From contig SVJA01000012.1 of the NCBI GenBank assembly GCA_015069195.1, positions 1 through 55,661 on the forward strand: a stretch of 55,661 nucleotides of DNA. The letters are read 5' to 3'. The position numbers and the translations under genes were made by a program. Origin of the DNA: Oscillospiraceae bacterium. Its GTDB lineage: Bacteria > Bacillota > Clostridia > UBA1212. A model generated the notes under the pieces. It made no database searches and had not been told where the DNA came from. It saw only the letters and a program-made list of their open reading frames with translations. Positions 26,627 through 35,652 of this stretch are shown one piece after another. Numbering within the stretch: position 1 is the stretch's first letter; each line of letters starts with the position of its first letter.

Positions 26627-27697
26627 ATGGAAAAGAAAATTTGTTCATTTTTAATAATGTTATTGATCCTTGCTGCAATGCCTTTGTACTTTGGTACAGG
26701 GGCATTGTCTGTTTACGCAGCAGGAAATGTTAAAAATGACACTCTGCGAGTTGCACAATACAACATCTTAGGAAATGTCATTATGGACAGAAATTATGTA
26801 TGGAATGATATAAAAGATCATGATCCTGATCTTATCGCGCTCAATGAGGTTGATGTGCGTTGCTTTGATGATGTTGTGGGTATGCTTGGCAAAAAAGGAT
26901 ATGATTATTACGGAAACTCCGATTGGAGCCCTGATAGTAATGAATATATAATTTCAAAAGCCGGCTGGTATAATCTGACGATTTTTAAGAAAGATAAGTT
27001 TGAACTTTTAGACAGTGGAATGTTCACATTGTCAGACACTCCGGATGTTGATTATTCTTTTATCAGTTACATGGATCTGACTACAAAACAACGAAAAGAG
27101 GGCAGACCTCGTACTTGCAGTTGGGTATATCTTAAAAACAAGGAAACAGGAGGAAAATTAATATTTTCTTCTGTTCACGTACAGCATGCTAAGACATCCG
27201 AACACGATTATAACAGTATCGGTTTGACCGTTCTCGGCGAGCAACTTTCTATACTTGCTGATGATTATAACTGCGAAGTGATTTGTGCAGGAGATGTAAA
27301 TTCTTCTGACCCTGTAGAAGTGTATGATTTTGGGTTTTCGAGTTTGAATAAAGGTCAAAATTCGCATGCTCACGCAGGTTCTATCGATACTGTTCTGATA
27401 ACCGACGGTATAATAGGTGAAAGTTTCAGCGTAGGTAAACGAACTTCTTCTGACCATTGTCCGACTTTCTCTGTGTTGAAAGTGCCTGTAACAAAAAGTC
27501 TTACCGATAGTGAGATTATGTGGATTGTGATTATTATAGCAGCGGTTGTTGTGGTTGCTACAGTAATTACTGTCATTGTGATTCTTACTAAACGCAAAAA
27601 GGAAAGAAACAAGAAAGCTGCTGAGGAAAGACTAGCGGAAATGCGAGCCAAACTAGCTGAGTATGAGAAAGAAAAAATCAATGAGAAATCTATATAA
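26627..27697 (+). CDS. membrane-anchored endonuclease/exonuclease/phosphatase-family protein
   Basis: The 356 residues start with a signal sequence (about 1-32). The EEP-fold domain follows: RVAQYNILGN, LNEVDVRC with the metal-binding Glu, SVHVQHAK, CAGDVNSSD and the terminal SSDHCPTFS with the catalytic Asp-His. A C-terminal membrane helix (about 296-323) and a Lys/Glu-rich tail follow. The domain would therefore be held outside the cell by a C-terminal anchor. EEP proteins cut DNA, phospholipid or sugar phosphates; substrate is unknown. AAAGGATAG precedes the ATG. Confidence 0.8.
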   Translation: MEKKICSFLIMLLILAAMPLYFGTGALSVYAAGNVKNDTLRVAQYNILGNVIMDRNYVWNDIKDHDPDLIALNEVDVRCFDDVVGMLGKKGYDYYGNSDWSPDSNEYIISKAGWYNLTIFKKDKFELLDSGMFTLSDTPDVDYSFISYMDLTTKQRKEGRPRTCSWVYLKNKETGGKLIFSSVHVQHAKTSEHDYNSIGLTVLGEQLSILADDYNCEVICAGDVNSSDPVEVYDFGFSSLNKGQNSHAHAGSIDTVLITDGIIGESFSVGKRTSSDHCPTFSVLKVPVTKSLTDSEIMWIVIIIAAVVVVATVITVIVILTKRKKERNKKAAEERLAEMRAKLAEYEKEKINEKSI

Positions 27698-27727
27698 GGT
27701 CTTGTTGAATTTAATGAGAATGACATA

Positions 27728-27768
27728 AAAGAAGCCGAAGGTGACAAATTCTCACCTTCGGCTTTTCT
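27728..27768. terminator. bidirectional terminator between convergent genes
   Basis: AAGCCGAAGGTGA pairs with TCACCTTCGGCTT around a 7-base loop. AAAAG lies on the left and TTTTCT on the right, serving both the EEP gene and gpmI. Confidence 0.85.
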
Positions 27769-27785
27769 AATAAAGCTATTTGAAA

Positions 27786-29417
27786 TTATTTTATAATACT
27801 TTCATCCCAGCTTGCAGGGGCTTCTATGTTGAGAAGATGTGCAACTGTAGCTGCGATGTTTGAAAGACCGAATACCGGTTTTCCTTCTGCAGTAGTACCT
27901 TCTTTGACAGTGTATTTGTCTTTGTTATCAGTGTTGTCATAGAAGTAACAGGGTACAGGGTTAAGTGTATGAGATGTCTTTGCTTTAGGTGTACCGTTTT
28001 TATTACATGCGACACAACCTTTCTTTATCTCGTACATTTCATCAGCATTGCCGTGATCGGCCGTGATTATGGCCATTCCGCCGAGTTCGTCGATAACGGG
28101 GAGTAATCTGCTCAAACAGAGGTCAACGGTTTCTACGGCTATTTCTGCAGCTAAAAAGTTGCCTGTATGTCCGACCATGTCACCGTTTGCAAGATTAACA
28201 CGTGCGTACTGATATTTTCCTGTTTTGAGTTCTTCGATCATTTTGTCAGTAACTTCTGCGGCCTTCATCCAAGGTCTCTGCTCAAAAGGAATGACATCTG
28301 ACTGAACTTCAATGTATGTTTCAAGTTCGTCATTGAACTTGCCGTTTTTGTTACCGTTCCAGAAGTATGTAACGTGACCGAATTTCTGTGTCTCGGCAAC
28401 TGCGAGCTGTCTTAAACCTTTGGATGCCAAAAGCTCACCCATTGTATTTTTTATAGAGGGCGGATTTACCAAAAATCTGGAAGGAATGTGGTTGTCTCCG
28501 TCATACTGGAGCATACCTGCATAGCAAACTTTCGGGAAATAAGTTCTCTTGAATGTATCAAGGCTTGCATCCTCAAAAGCACGGCTGATTTCCTGCGCTC
28601 TGTCACCACGGAAGTTGAAGAAAATTACGCTGTCGTTGTCAACGATTTTTCCGACCGGCTGTCCGTCTTTTGCGATAACGAATGCGGGGAGATCCTGATC
28701 GATAACGTTTGTTTCGTCACGGTATGTCTGGATAGCTTCTTCTGCTGATGCAAACATTCTGCCTTCACCCATAACGTGAGTAGCCCAACCACGCTCAACC
28801 ATAGACCAATCAGCTTCGTATCTGTCCATAGTGATATTCATACGACCGCCGCCGCTTGCGATACAAACGTCGAATGAATCGTCACGAAGTGTAGCGATAT
28901 ATTCTTCAAAAGGTGTTACGTATGTAAGCGCTGAAGTTTCACCAACGTCACGTCCGTCAAGAAGGATATGTACGCGAACAGTCTTTATTCCTTCTGTCTT
29001 AGCCTGCGCGATCATAGCTTTGAGGTGATTTATATGTGAGTGAACGTTACCGTCTGAGAAAAGTCCGATAAAGTGAAGAGTAGAGTTGTTTTCGAGGCAG
29101 TTGAGAACTATCTCTCTCCAGCCGGAATCTTTGTACATAGATCCTGTTTCGATAGATTCGTTAACGAGTTTAGCGCCCTGGCTGTAAACAGCACCTGCAC
29201 CGATAGCGTTGTGTCCTACCTCAGAGTTACCCATATCTTCGTCAGAAGGAAGACCGACAGCTGTGCCGTGAGCTTTGAGGGGTACCATCGGGTATTCTGC
29301 TTTAAGTCTGTCGAGCATAGGTGTGTATGCCTGACTTACGGCATTTCCGTCATCACGAGGTGCGATACCGATACCGTCCATAACTATTGTAACAATAGGT
29401 CCGTTATATTTGATCAT
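27786..29417 (-). CDS. gpmI: 2,3-bisphosphoglycerate-independent phosphoglycerate mutase
   Basis: Interconverts 3- and 2-phosphoglycerate using two metal ions. The 543 residues show the alkaline-phosphatase-like fold: VTIVMDGIGIAP, MGNSEVGHNAIGAG with the phosphorylated Ser, HILLDGRDVGETS, FNFRGDRAQEISRAF, and the metal sites MVGHTGN and ADHGNADEM. It is slightly longer than the usual 510 residues. The start MIKYNGPIV follows GGAGG. The gene stands alone between a terminator and its own promoter. Confidence 0.95.
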   Translation of the reverse strand: MIKYNGPIVTIVMDGIGIAPRDDGNAVSQAYTPMLDRLKAEYPMVPLKAHGTAVGLPSDEDMGNSEVGHNAIGAGAVYSQGAKLVNESIETGSMYKDSGWREIVLNCLENNSTLHFIGLFSDGNVHSHINHLKAMIAQAKTEGIKTVRVHILLDGRDVGETSALTYVTPFEEYIATLRDDSFDVCIASGGGRMNITMDRYEADWSMVERGWATHVMGEGRMFASAEEAIQTYRDETNVIDQDLPAFVIAKDGQPVGKIVDNDSVIFFNFRGDRAQEISRAFEDASLDTFKRTYFPKVCYAGMLQYDGDNHIPSRFLVNPPSIKNTMGELLASKGLRQLAVAETQKFGHVTYFWNGNKNGKFNDELETYIEVQSDVIPFEQRPWMKAAEVTDKMIEELKTGKYQYARVNLANGDMVGHTGNFLAAEIAVETVDLCLSRLLPVIDELGGMAIITADHGNADEMYEIKKGCVACNKNGTPKAKTSHTLNPVPCYFYDNTDNKDKYTVKEGTTAEGKPVFGLSNIAATVAHLLNIEAPASWDESIIK

Positions 29418-29455
29418 AATAATCCTCCATTAAATAAAATTATCTTATATATTTT

Positions 29456-29483
29456 ACTATATTATGGTTTTCGGGGCAAGCAA
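29456..29483 (-). promoter_or_regulatory. possible sigma-A promoter for gpmI
   Basis: On the minus strand TTGCTT (29483-29478) and TATAGT (29461-29456) are 16 bases apart, 39 bases before the gpmI start. Confidence 0.4.
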
Positions 29484-29542
29484 ATACTTTACAAAAGTAT
29501 CAATAAAATGTTTTAATATCAGTTGTATGCGGAGGTTTTCTG

Positions 29543-30379
29543 ATGTTCGGATATGTAAATATAAATAAAAGTTCATTATCAAAAGAGAATATCGAAAAGT
29601 ACAGAAGCTTTTACTGCGGTCTTTGTCATACATTGGGTGAAAAGTACGGTCTTTTTAGCCGGCTGACATTGACTTATGATATGACTTTTCTTGCATTGTT
29701 TCAAAGTGTCTTGTATGGTGAGACGGTTGAGTATTCAGAGAAACGTTGTATCGTTCATCCTGTTAAAAGTCACAAGGTTGCAGATGCTGACGCGATTCAA
29801 TATGCCGCCGCTATGAATGTCGTTCTTGCATATTATAAATGTGCGGATGATTGGCATGATGATAAAAACATAATAAAAGGTACCGAAGCATTGCTGTTGA
29901 AAGCTCATGTAAAGAGAATAAAAGATGCTTTTCCGCGACAATGTACTGCGATAGAGAATTGTATTGCAAGACTTACAGAAACGGAAAATAAGGGCATTTT
30001 GAACCCTGATATACCGGCTAACATATTCGGTGAGCTTATGGGAGAGCTTTTTTGCAGGTTTGATGATGAAAACCGGGAAGTTTTGTACAAATTCGGCTTT
30101 GATCTGGGCAAATTTATTTATATTATGGATGCGTACTGTGATATTAAGACTGATTTAAGAAAACAAAAGTACAATCCACTCATCAATATTCCGAAAAGTG
30201 ATATTGAAAATATATTGCAGATGCTTGCAGCGGCGTTTATAAATGACTTTGAACAGATAGAGACTGTCTGTGATAACGAGATATTGAAGAACATACTTTA
30301 TTCCGGTGTATGGTTGCACTACGCTAAATTAAAACAAGACGAAGAAAAAAAGGACGGTGATGATAAAAATGCAGGGTAA
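29543..30379 (+). CDS. DUF5685-family protein
   Basis: The 278 residues begin MFGYVNINKSSLS and carry YRSFYCGLCHTLGEKYG and RLTLTYDMTFLAL, the signature of the DUF5685 family. The Cys-x-x-Cys and the later conserved Asp and His residues suggest metal binding. No signal peptide is seen, and the function is unknown. GCGGAGG lies before the ATG. The 3' end overlaps the start of the J-domain gene by 20 bases, and a small zinc-ribbon membrane protein follows, which suggests a three-gene unit. Confidence 0.8.
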   Translation: MFGYVNINKSSLSKENIEKYRSFYCGLCHTLGEKYGLFSRLTLTYDMTFLALFQSVLYGETVEYSEKRCIVHPVKSHKVADADAIQYAAAMNVVLAYYKCADDWHDDKNIIKGTEALLLKAHVKRIKDAFPRQCTAIENCIARLTETENKGILNPDIPANIFGELMGELFCRFDDENREVLYKFGFDLGKFIYIMDAYCDIKTDLRKQKYNPLINIPKSDIENILQMLAAAFINDFEQIETVCDNEILKNILYSGVWLHYAKLKQDEEKKDGDDKNAG

Positions 30380-30980
30380 TCCTTATAAGATTTTAGGAGT
30401 TTCGGAAAATTGTTCTGATGACGAACTTACAAAAGCATACAGAAAACTTGCTAAAAAATATCATCCCGACTTGAATCCCGGAGATAAAGACGCAGAGCTT
30501 AAGATGGGCGAGATAAATGCCGCATACGAAGAAATTAAAAATATGCGTGAAAAGGGCACAAACGGAAATTACGGTTACGGATACGGCGGCGGTCAATCAT
30601 ATTACGGTAATTCTGGTAACCGTGACAGTATATATAATTCTGTCAGAATTTATATAAATGCGAGACAGTTTACTCAGGCACTTAATGTTCTTAACGGCAT
30701 TGATCCGTCTGAAAGAAGTGCAGAGTGGTTCTATCTGAGTGCTTTTACAAACTATGGCATTGGTAATTCAATAACTGCTTTAAATCACGCAAAACACGCT
30801 GTAGATCTTGAACCTAACAATCAGGAATACAGACAATTGCTTGCTGTTATTCAAAACGGAGGCAATATAAACTATAATCGCACACAAAACTACGGTCCGA
30901 GTACGATTGATCTGAGCGGTTGTTGCAGGTCGCTTTGCTGGACATATATTTGCTGTGATTTGTGCAACTGTTGTTGCTGA
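30360..30980 (+). CDS. J-domain (DnaJ-like) protein with cysteine-rich tail
   Basis: Residues about 4-68 are a J-domain with the HPD tripeptide in KKYHPDLNPGD, the element that stimulates DnaK. A Gly/Tyr-rich linker (YGYGYGGGQ) leads to a repeat-like helical region (QALNVLNGIDPS, TPR-like). The last 20 residues contain nine cysteines, ending CCDLCNCCC. There is no classical DnaJ zinc-finger or substrate domain. AGGA is five bases before ATG at 30360; ATG at 30369 is the alternative start. It overlaps the DUF5685 gene. Confidence 0.8.
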   Translation: MIKMQGNPYKILGVSENCSDDELTKAYRKLAKKYHPDLNPGDKDAELKMGEINAAYEEIKNMREKGTNGNYGYGYGGGQSYYGNSGNRDSIYNSVRIYINARQFTQALNVLNGIDPSERSAEWFYLSAFTNYGIGNSITALNHAKHAVDLEPNNQEYRQLLAVIQNGGNINYNRTQNYGPSTIDLSGCCRSLCWTYICCDLCNCCC

Positions 30981-31008
30981 ATTTTAAAGAAAAGTTGGGG
31001 TTTTTAAG

Positions 31009-31428
31009 ATGGGAAAATTCAGAGCATTTATGACTCGCTTTATGTACGGTCGATACGGAGTAGACAGACTTTACACGGGACTTTTTATATTATTTTTGAT
31101 TGTTACGGTAATCGACTTATTTGTAAGTAATCCTATTATAAGTATTGTACTTTCGGTTTTGAATTTACTGATTTTTCTGTTTATGTTTTACAGGGTGTTT
31201 TCGCGCAAAATATATCAGCGCAGAAAAGAAGAAACAACATATCTTAAAATTACCGGGGCAATAAAAAAGCCTTTTATTATGTTTGGACGTCGTTTTAAAG
31301 ACAGAAAGACACATATATACAAAAAATGTCCGTCCTGCAAAGCACAACTTCGCTTTCCTAAGCGAAAGGGGACGATAATGGTGACGTGTCCGAAGTGCAA
31401 GGAGAGTTTTAGGATAAAATATAAATAA
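31009..31428 (+). CDS. small membrane protein with C-terminal zinc ribbon
   Basis: Two membrane helices (about residues 22-40 and 44-63) are followed by a basic linker and a zinc ribbon with C107/C110 and C127/C130 (CPSC and CPKC). 139 residues. It lies 28 bases after the J-domain gene on the same strand and appears to be the third member of the unit. The ribbon would face the cytoplasm, next to the J-domain protein, if both termini are inside. The function is unknown. Confidence 0.75.
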   Translation: MGKFRAFMTRFMYGRYGVDRLYTGLFILFLIVTVIDLFVSNPIISIVLSVLNLLIFLFMFYRVFSRKIYQRRKEETTYLKITGAIKKPFIMFGRRFKDRKTHIYKKCPSCKAQLRFPKRKGTIMVTCPKCKESFRIKYK

Positions 31429-31445
31429 TTTTAACGGTGCGAATT

Positions 31446-31529
31446 ATGAAAACAATTGCAATTATAGATGATGATATTTCCGCTGAATATAAAAGCGGGG
31501 TATTATCTATAATTGTTGCATTTGAATAG
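31446..31529 (+). CDS. very short reading frame, possible gene remnant
   Basis: 27 codons after an AACGG-like site, beginning MKTIAIIDDDIS. This resembles the first strand of response-regulator receivers or of subtilisin-like proteases (IDDG). It stops at TAG just before the long terminator hairpin. It may be a degraded gene start or chance. Confidence 0.25.
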   Translation: MKTIAIIDDDISAEYKSGVLSIIVAFE

Positions 31530-31532
31530 AAC

Positions 31533-31605
31533 AACAAAACGAACCACCCGTAAAATCCTGGTTTTGCTTAACTAAAAAGGACTTTTACGGGTGGTTCGTT
31601 TTGTT
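31533..31605. terminator. bidirectional terminator with a 23-bp perfect stem
   Basis: AACAAAACGAACCACCCGTAAAA (31533-31555) is exactly complementary to 31583-31605. Smaller complementary blocks (TCCT/AGGA, TTTT/AAAA) lie inside the loop. It separates the J-domain unit from the convergent phosphatase gene. Confidence 0.8.
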
Positions 31606-31616
31606 TATAAACAGAA

Positions 31617-34600
31617 TTAAATTGAGTTCAAAACTGCCATCACATCAAGAATATTTACATTGTTTGCGTTCTTCACAAGAGCTGCATCATAATATTCATT
31701 TTCAAGCATATTTGTTCCGAGCAAATGTGCATATATCGCTGCTGCATCTGCAACATTTACGTCACCGTCAGGGTCGACATCTCCTTTGACAACAACTTTA
31801 TAAGTTTCATTGTCGGTTGCTACTGCCATACCGGTTGTGATGACATCACTGTCAGCGGCAGTTGCGCCTGAAACATTTGTTATTGTTGCGGCAGAAGAAC
31901 TGAAAGTCGCTTTAGCGTCACTTGAAAGTGAGCCGGCTGTTGTGCCTTTGTGAGCAGTAACAATTTTTGTACCGGTTGCAGAGCTTGTTCCGCTGCTGAT
32001 TATAGAAGTAGATTCTACGATATTGACAACGATTGGTTCATAATCTGCATAGTGAACGTTGTTCAGCGTTGCCGCACCATCTTTGTTTGCAGAGTCGTAT
32101 GCAAGCCAGATATGATACTCTCCTTCTGGTAATGCTCCGACTGTTGTACCGTAAATTATATCGTCAGGGAATGACACAAATCCGCTGTAATCATCTAAAA
32201 CGATATACTGAAGCGCACGGCCGTTTCCGGGAGATGTTTCAGGTGCGTAGAAAGCAAGGAACGGTAAAATGTTTTCCTGTCTTCTGTATTCGTCGAACAG
32301 ACCGGAGTAGTTTACTTTGACGTTTTCACCGTATGCAAAAGTATTTTTTTCAATTTTAACTGTCGGTGAAACAGGTTTTGTCCTCGAGAACTTAATCGAG
32401 CGCAGATACAAAGAACTGTTTGCCGCCGTTGTGCCGTCAAAGAAGTCAAAACGCAATTTATTGATATCACCTGTGAAGAGTGGAAGATCAGACAAGTCGA
32501 TTACATATTCGTGCCACAAACCGTCATTTATAAGTGTCCATGTCTTATAACATTCTGCTGTTGCATTTAATGTTTCGCCTGCGCATAAATACATTGTCGA
32601 ATGTGTATTTGACGCTGTGGTCTTCGCAACAACCGTCATATACTTATATTCGTCTGCTGATACTTTGTCAGAAAGAAGTGAGAAGTCAAAATATGCAAGC
32701 GGATCATCGTCTGAAACGGATGGTGTTGTATATTTCGCATAAATGTCACCAATTGCGTCTGACGTAATTTCAACGGATGAACCTTCTGAAACACCGCTTG
32801 CCTGCAGCCAATGCCCCATTGCTTGATTTTCAAATATAAGCTCTGTTCCGTTTGTCGGATATTCTTTAAGGATTGATTTTATAGAAGCGATTTCAGCAGC
32901 AGTAACTCCGCAATCGAGAAGGTACGCCTCTGTGTTTTGCTGAAGTGTGAGAGAAGAACTCTTGTATGATTTTAATCCTTTGAGCAGCATATTGATGTTG
33001 TGATTCATAGAATAAGTGCCTGCTTTGTCGAGATTTCCCATAGATGAAAACCATGAAAGCATGTATTCTTTATGAATTTCCGTGTCGCTGACATTACAGA
33101 GAGCCATCAAAAGTGCCTGAATGGTACCGGTACGGTCTCGACCGAGAGAACAATGGAACAAAATAGGGTAGTTTGATTCGTATGCAAACAAACTGATCGC
33201 ATCACCTATTGCAACCATATACTCACTCGAAGCGAAAATACCTTCATACCATCTTACACTGATAGGCTTCATATTTATGCTTGCGCCGAGAGGTGAAACA
33301 GTGGAAGAACCTCTTAAGTCGAGGTCGGTTTTTATACCGAGTTTATTTACAAGCATATCAATGTCGTATGCGGTAGCGCCTTCTAAAGCACCGCCTCTGT
33401 ATATAAGTCCTGTCTTTATTCTGTAACCGTCAATAGTTGTCAGACCGCCGCCGTCACGAAGATTGTTTATACCTTCAACATAAAGCTGATGCGGCTGATA
33501 ATCTGCAGTTGTAAATTTGTATACAGCAGATTTGTTTGAAGATGCATCGGTTATCTGCCAGTAATATTCGGTAGCAGGGAAAAGATTATATACATCAATG
33601 GTAGTTGCTGTTGTGGTATATGTGATTGCACCTGACATATCGGCAGATTTGCTGATTTTCAATGTATATGAACCTGAATTTCCTGTCCAAGCAAATTTTA
33701 CAGGAACCGGGTGACAATCTGTCTCTGTGTTACCGTCAGAATATTTTGTAACGACAACATCGTTGTTGTTTGTATAGTTTATATAATGTTGTTCAGCCCA
33801 ATAAGCCTTGACAGGGTCTTGCAAAATATTTACACCGTATGTTCCGTCGACAGGAGACTGAAGCTGAATTGTGTTATTTTTTGTGTCAGAGTTGTAGAAA
33901 ACAATCTGATTCTTTACCGTGAAAGCCTCTCCGTCAAAAGCGTAGAAATCATTTCTGTTAAGACTTCCGATAGTATATGTTCCGAGTCTGCCGTTTGTAA
34001 TATTTGCATCATATGAAACACTGTAATCAAAAACAAAAGAACTTGCACCAACGGAAATCGGTGTAACATTGACCGTGATTCTGCTGTCAGAAATGGCTGA
34101 TTCAAGTTTTGTTGCAATCTGCTGTGCCGCATCCGGTGCAGAGTAAGTTTCTGCAAGGGTATAGGAAAGATCTGTAATTTTAGAAACTGCGTTGCTCAGA
34201 GCGGTTTCTGCGGTAGCATTGAATGATTCGTATGTGAAAGGAACATTCAGGTGGAGAATGTAGTTGCTGTTGTTTGAAACCGCGCGAATAACAAAATTAT
34301 ATGAAGCACCGCTTGTGAGTGTTGTGCCGTAATCAAGGAATGCATTTATATAAAGTGATCTTATACCTGTGGAAACGGTTTTGAGATATGTCGGTGCATG
34401 CCATTTAACCGAAGATGCCTTATAGTCCGTAGAAGATGGGATAACGGCATATTCAAAAGTCGCAATACCTTCCGCACAAGAAGCCGTGTTTGCAGTAAGA
34501 CTAACGATACCTGCTTTATCAAATGCAGTCTGATGTTGATTGTAATTGTTATGTGAAGAACCGTAAGATCCTGTGTTGTTGTCAAGCCATGCATTTGTAA

Positions 34601-35543
34601 GTTTCGGAACTACCGCTGTAAGTCCGGTATATGTCTGTGTGCCTGCACTCGCCGTAGTGAAAGTTACGTTGTAAGTTATAGATCCGTTTGCCGCAGATGT
34701 GTTGGCAGTATAAGCAGTCGCGGTAACGCTTATAGTTGCTGCAATATTTGCTGCTGTGAGACGTGCTGCAATTTCATCGGCAACAGCAGTAACGGCGCCG
34801 CTCTTATAACGAATATCATTATCTGAAAGCGTAACATTTGAATAACCACCGATATCGGAAGTGAATGTAATACTATTTATGTAGTATGTCGCACTGTTTC
34901 TATCACGAATATAGAGCTTGAATGATCTTATATAACCGTCAGTATCCTGGATGGCTGTCATGTCATTCATTTGCAGATCAATGGTTTTCCATGTTGATGT
35001 AGCTCCTGCAAGGGAAACGCTTGAGTAGCTGTTTTCTATAGCGCTGTTACTGGAAGCATCCTGCTTAAGGATTCTGGCAGATGCAGCAGCAGACGCGGTA
35101 TCAGGACTTATGTCTGTCATAAAAGTCATAGACATGCCTGTAACGGAACTTGCAAGTACAGGTGTGTTTAAAGTAATCATAAATCCGCCTTGTTTAACTC
35201 CTGTCGGCGCGATTTTGTAGCAATTTCTGCCGTTGTAAGTAGTGTAACCGCATTTAGTTGTATCTGTGCAACTTAAGCAATCATGAATACCGTCAATTCC
35301 GATAGAAGAAAGTAAATAAAGACTACTGCCTGAAACAAACTCAAGGCTGAGTCCTGCGGCAGTTTGTGTGCCTGTAGATTGTGCAGTAGCACTTGAAATG
35401 CCGGTGTCTGCGGAATTTGTCACATTATGTGATAAATCGCTGTAAGTTTCAGCTGAAAGTGTCATTGGTGTAATCATAGTACAAACCATAACGATACAGA
35501 GAAAAATGCTGATTATTCTCTCTGAAGAAAACATACGTTTCAT
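31617..35543 (-). CDS. secreted Cys-based tyrosine phosphatase with Fn3, sugar-binding-like and dockerin-like modules
   Basis: The 1308 residues start at ATG 35543 after AAAGGAAAA; the upstream extension of the frame is rejected. A signal peptide (about 1-30) is followed by a long beta-rich region. A fibronectin III-like module (about 595-680) precedes a phosphatase of the Y_phosphatase3 type (about 685-905): NLRDGGGL, IYRGGAL, DLDLRG and the active site HCSLGRDRTG, where C798-x5-R804 is complete. A carbohydrate-binding-like module (about 908-1052) and an Ig-like module (about 1058-1182) closely parallel those of the protein at 1100-3940. The end is dockerin-like: GDVDPDGDVNVAD (D1255-D1266) is a full calcium loop, the second loop is degenerate, and NILDVMAVLN follows. 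The substrate is unknown. Confidence 0.85.
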   Translation of the reverse strand: MKRMFSSERIISIFLCIVMVCTMITPMTLSAETYSDLSHNVTNSADTGISSATAQSTGTQTAAGLSLEFVSGSSLYLLSSIGIDGIHDCLSCTDTTKCGYTTYNGRNCYKIAPTGVKQGGFMITLNTPVLASSVTGMSMTFMTDISPDTASAAASARILKQDASSNSAIENSYSSVSLAGATSTWKTIDLQMNDMTAIQDTDGYIRSFKLYIRDRNSATYYINSITFTSDIGGYSNVTLSDNDIRYKSGAVTAVADEIAARLTAANIAATISVTATAYTANTSAANGSITYNVTFTTASAGTQTYTGLTAVVPKLTNAWLDNNTGSYGSSHNNYNQHQTAFDKAGIVSLTANTASCAEGIATFEYAVIPSSTDYKASSVKWHAPTYLKTVSTGIRSLYINAFLDYGTTLTSGASYNFVIRAVSNNSNYILHLNVPFTYESFNATAETALSNAVSKITDLSYTLAETYSAPDAAQQIATKLESAISDSRITVNVTPISVGASSFVFDYSVSYDANITNGRLGTYTIGSLNRNDFYAFDGEAFTVKNQIVFYNSDTKNNTIQLQSPVDGTYGVNILQDPVKAYWAEQHYINYTNNNDVVVTKYSDGNTETDCHPVPVKFAWTGNSGSYTLKISKSADMSGAITYTTTATTIDVYNLFPATEYYWQITDASSNKSAVYKFTTADYQPHQLYVEGINNLRDGGGLTTIDGYRIKTGLIYRGGALEGATAYDIDMLVNKLGIKTDLDLRGSSTVSPLGASINMKPISVRWYEGIFASSEYMVAIGDAISLFAYESNYPILFHCSLGRDRTGTIQALLMALCNVSDTEIHKEYMLSWFSSMGNLDKAGTYSMNHNINMLLKGLKSYKSSSLTLQQNTEAYLLDCGVTAAEIASIKSILKEYPTNGTELIFENQAMGHWLQASGVSEGSSVEITSDAIGDIYAKYTTPSVSDDDPLAYFDFSLLSDKVSADEYKYMTVVAKTTASNTHSTMYLCAGETLNATAECYKTWTLINDGLWHEYVIDLSDLPLFTGDINKLRFDFFDGTTAANSSLYLRSIKFSRTKPVSPTVKIEKNTFAYGENVKVNYSGLFDEYRRQENILPFLAFYAPETSPGNGRALQYIVLDDYSGFVSFPDDIIYGTTVGALPEGEYHIWLAYDSANKDGAATLNNVHYADYEPIVVNIVESTSIISSGTSSATGTKIVTAHKGTTAGSLSSDAKATFSSSAATITNVSGATAADSDVITTGMAVATDNETYKVVVKGDVDPDGDVNVADAAAIYAHLLGTNMLENEYYDAALVKNANNVNILDVMAVLNSI

Positions 35544-35610
35544 ATTCGATTTTCCTTTCGTGATGTATTTAAAATAGAATATCATATTTCCGGTGCAAAC
35601 ACAAATAAAA

Positions 35611-35645
35611 TCATGCCCTCGCGATGCGAAAAAGCGAGGGCATGA
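35611..35645 (-). terminator. terminator after gltX
   Basis: TCATGCCCTCGC and GCGAGGGCATGA form a 12-bp stem. On the minus strand it is followed by TTTTATTT. Confidence 0.75.
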
Positions 35646-35652
35646 AAACTTA

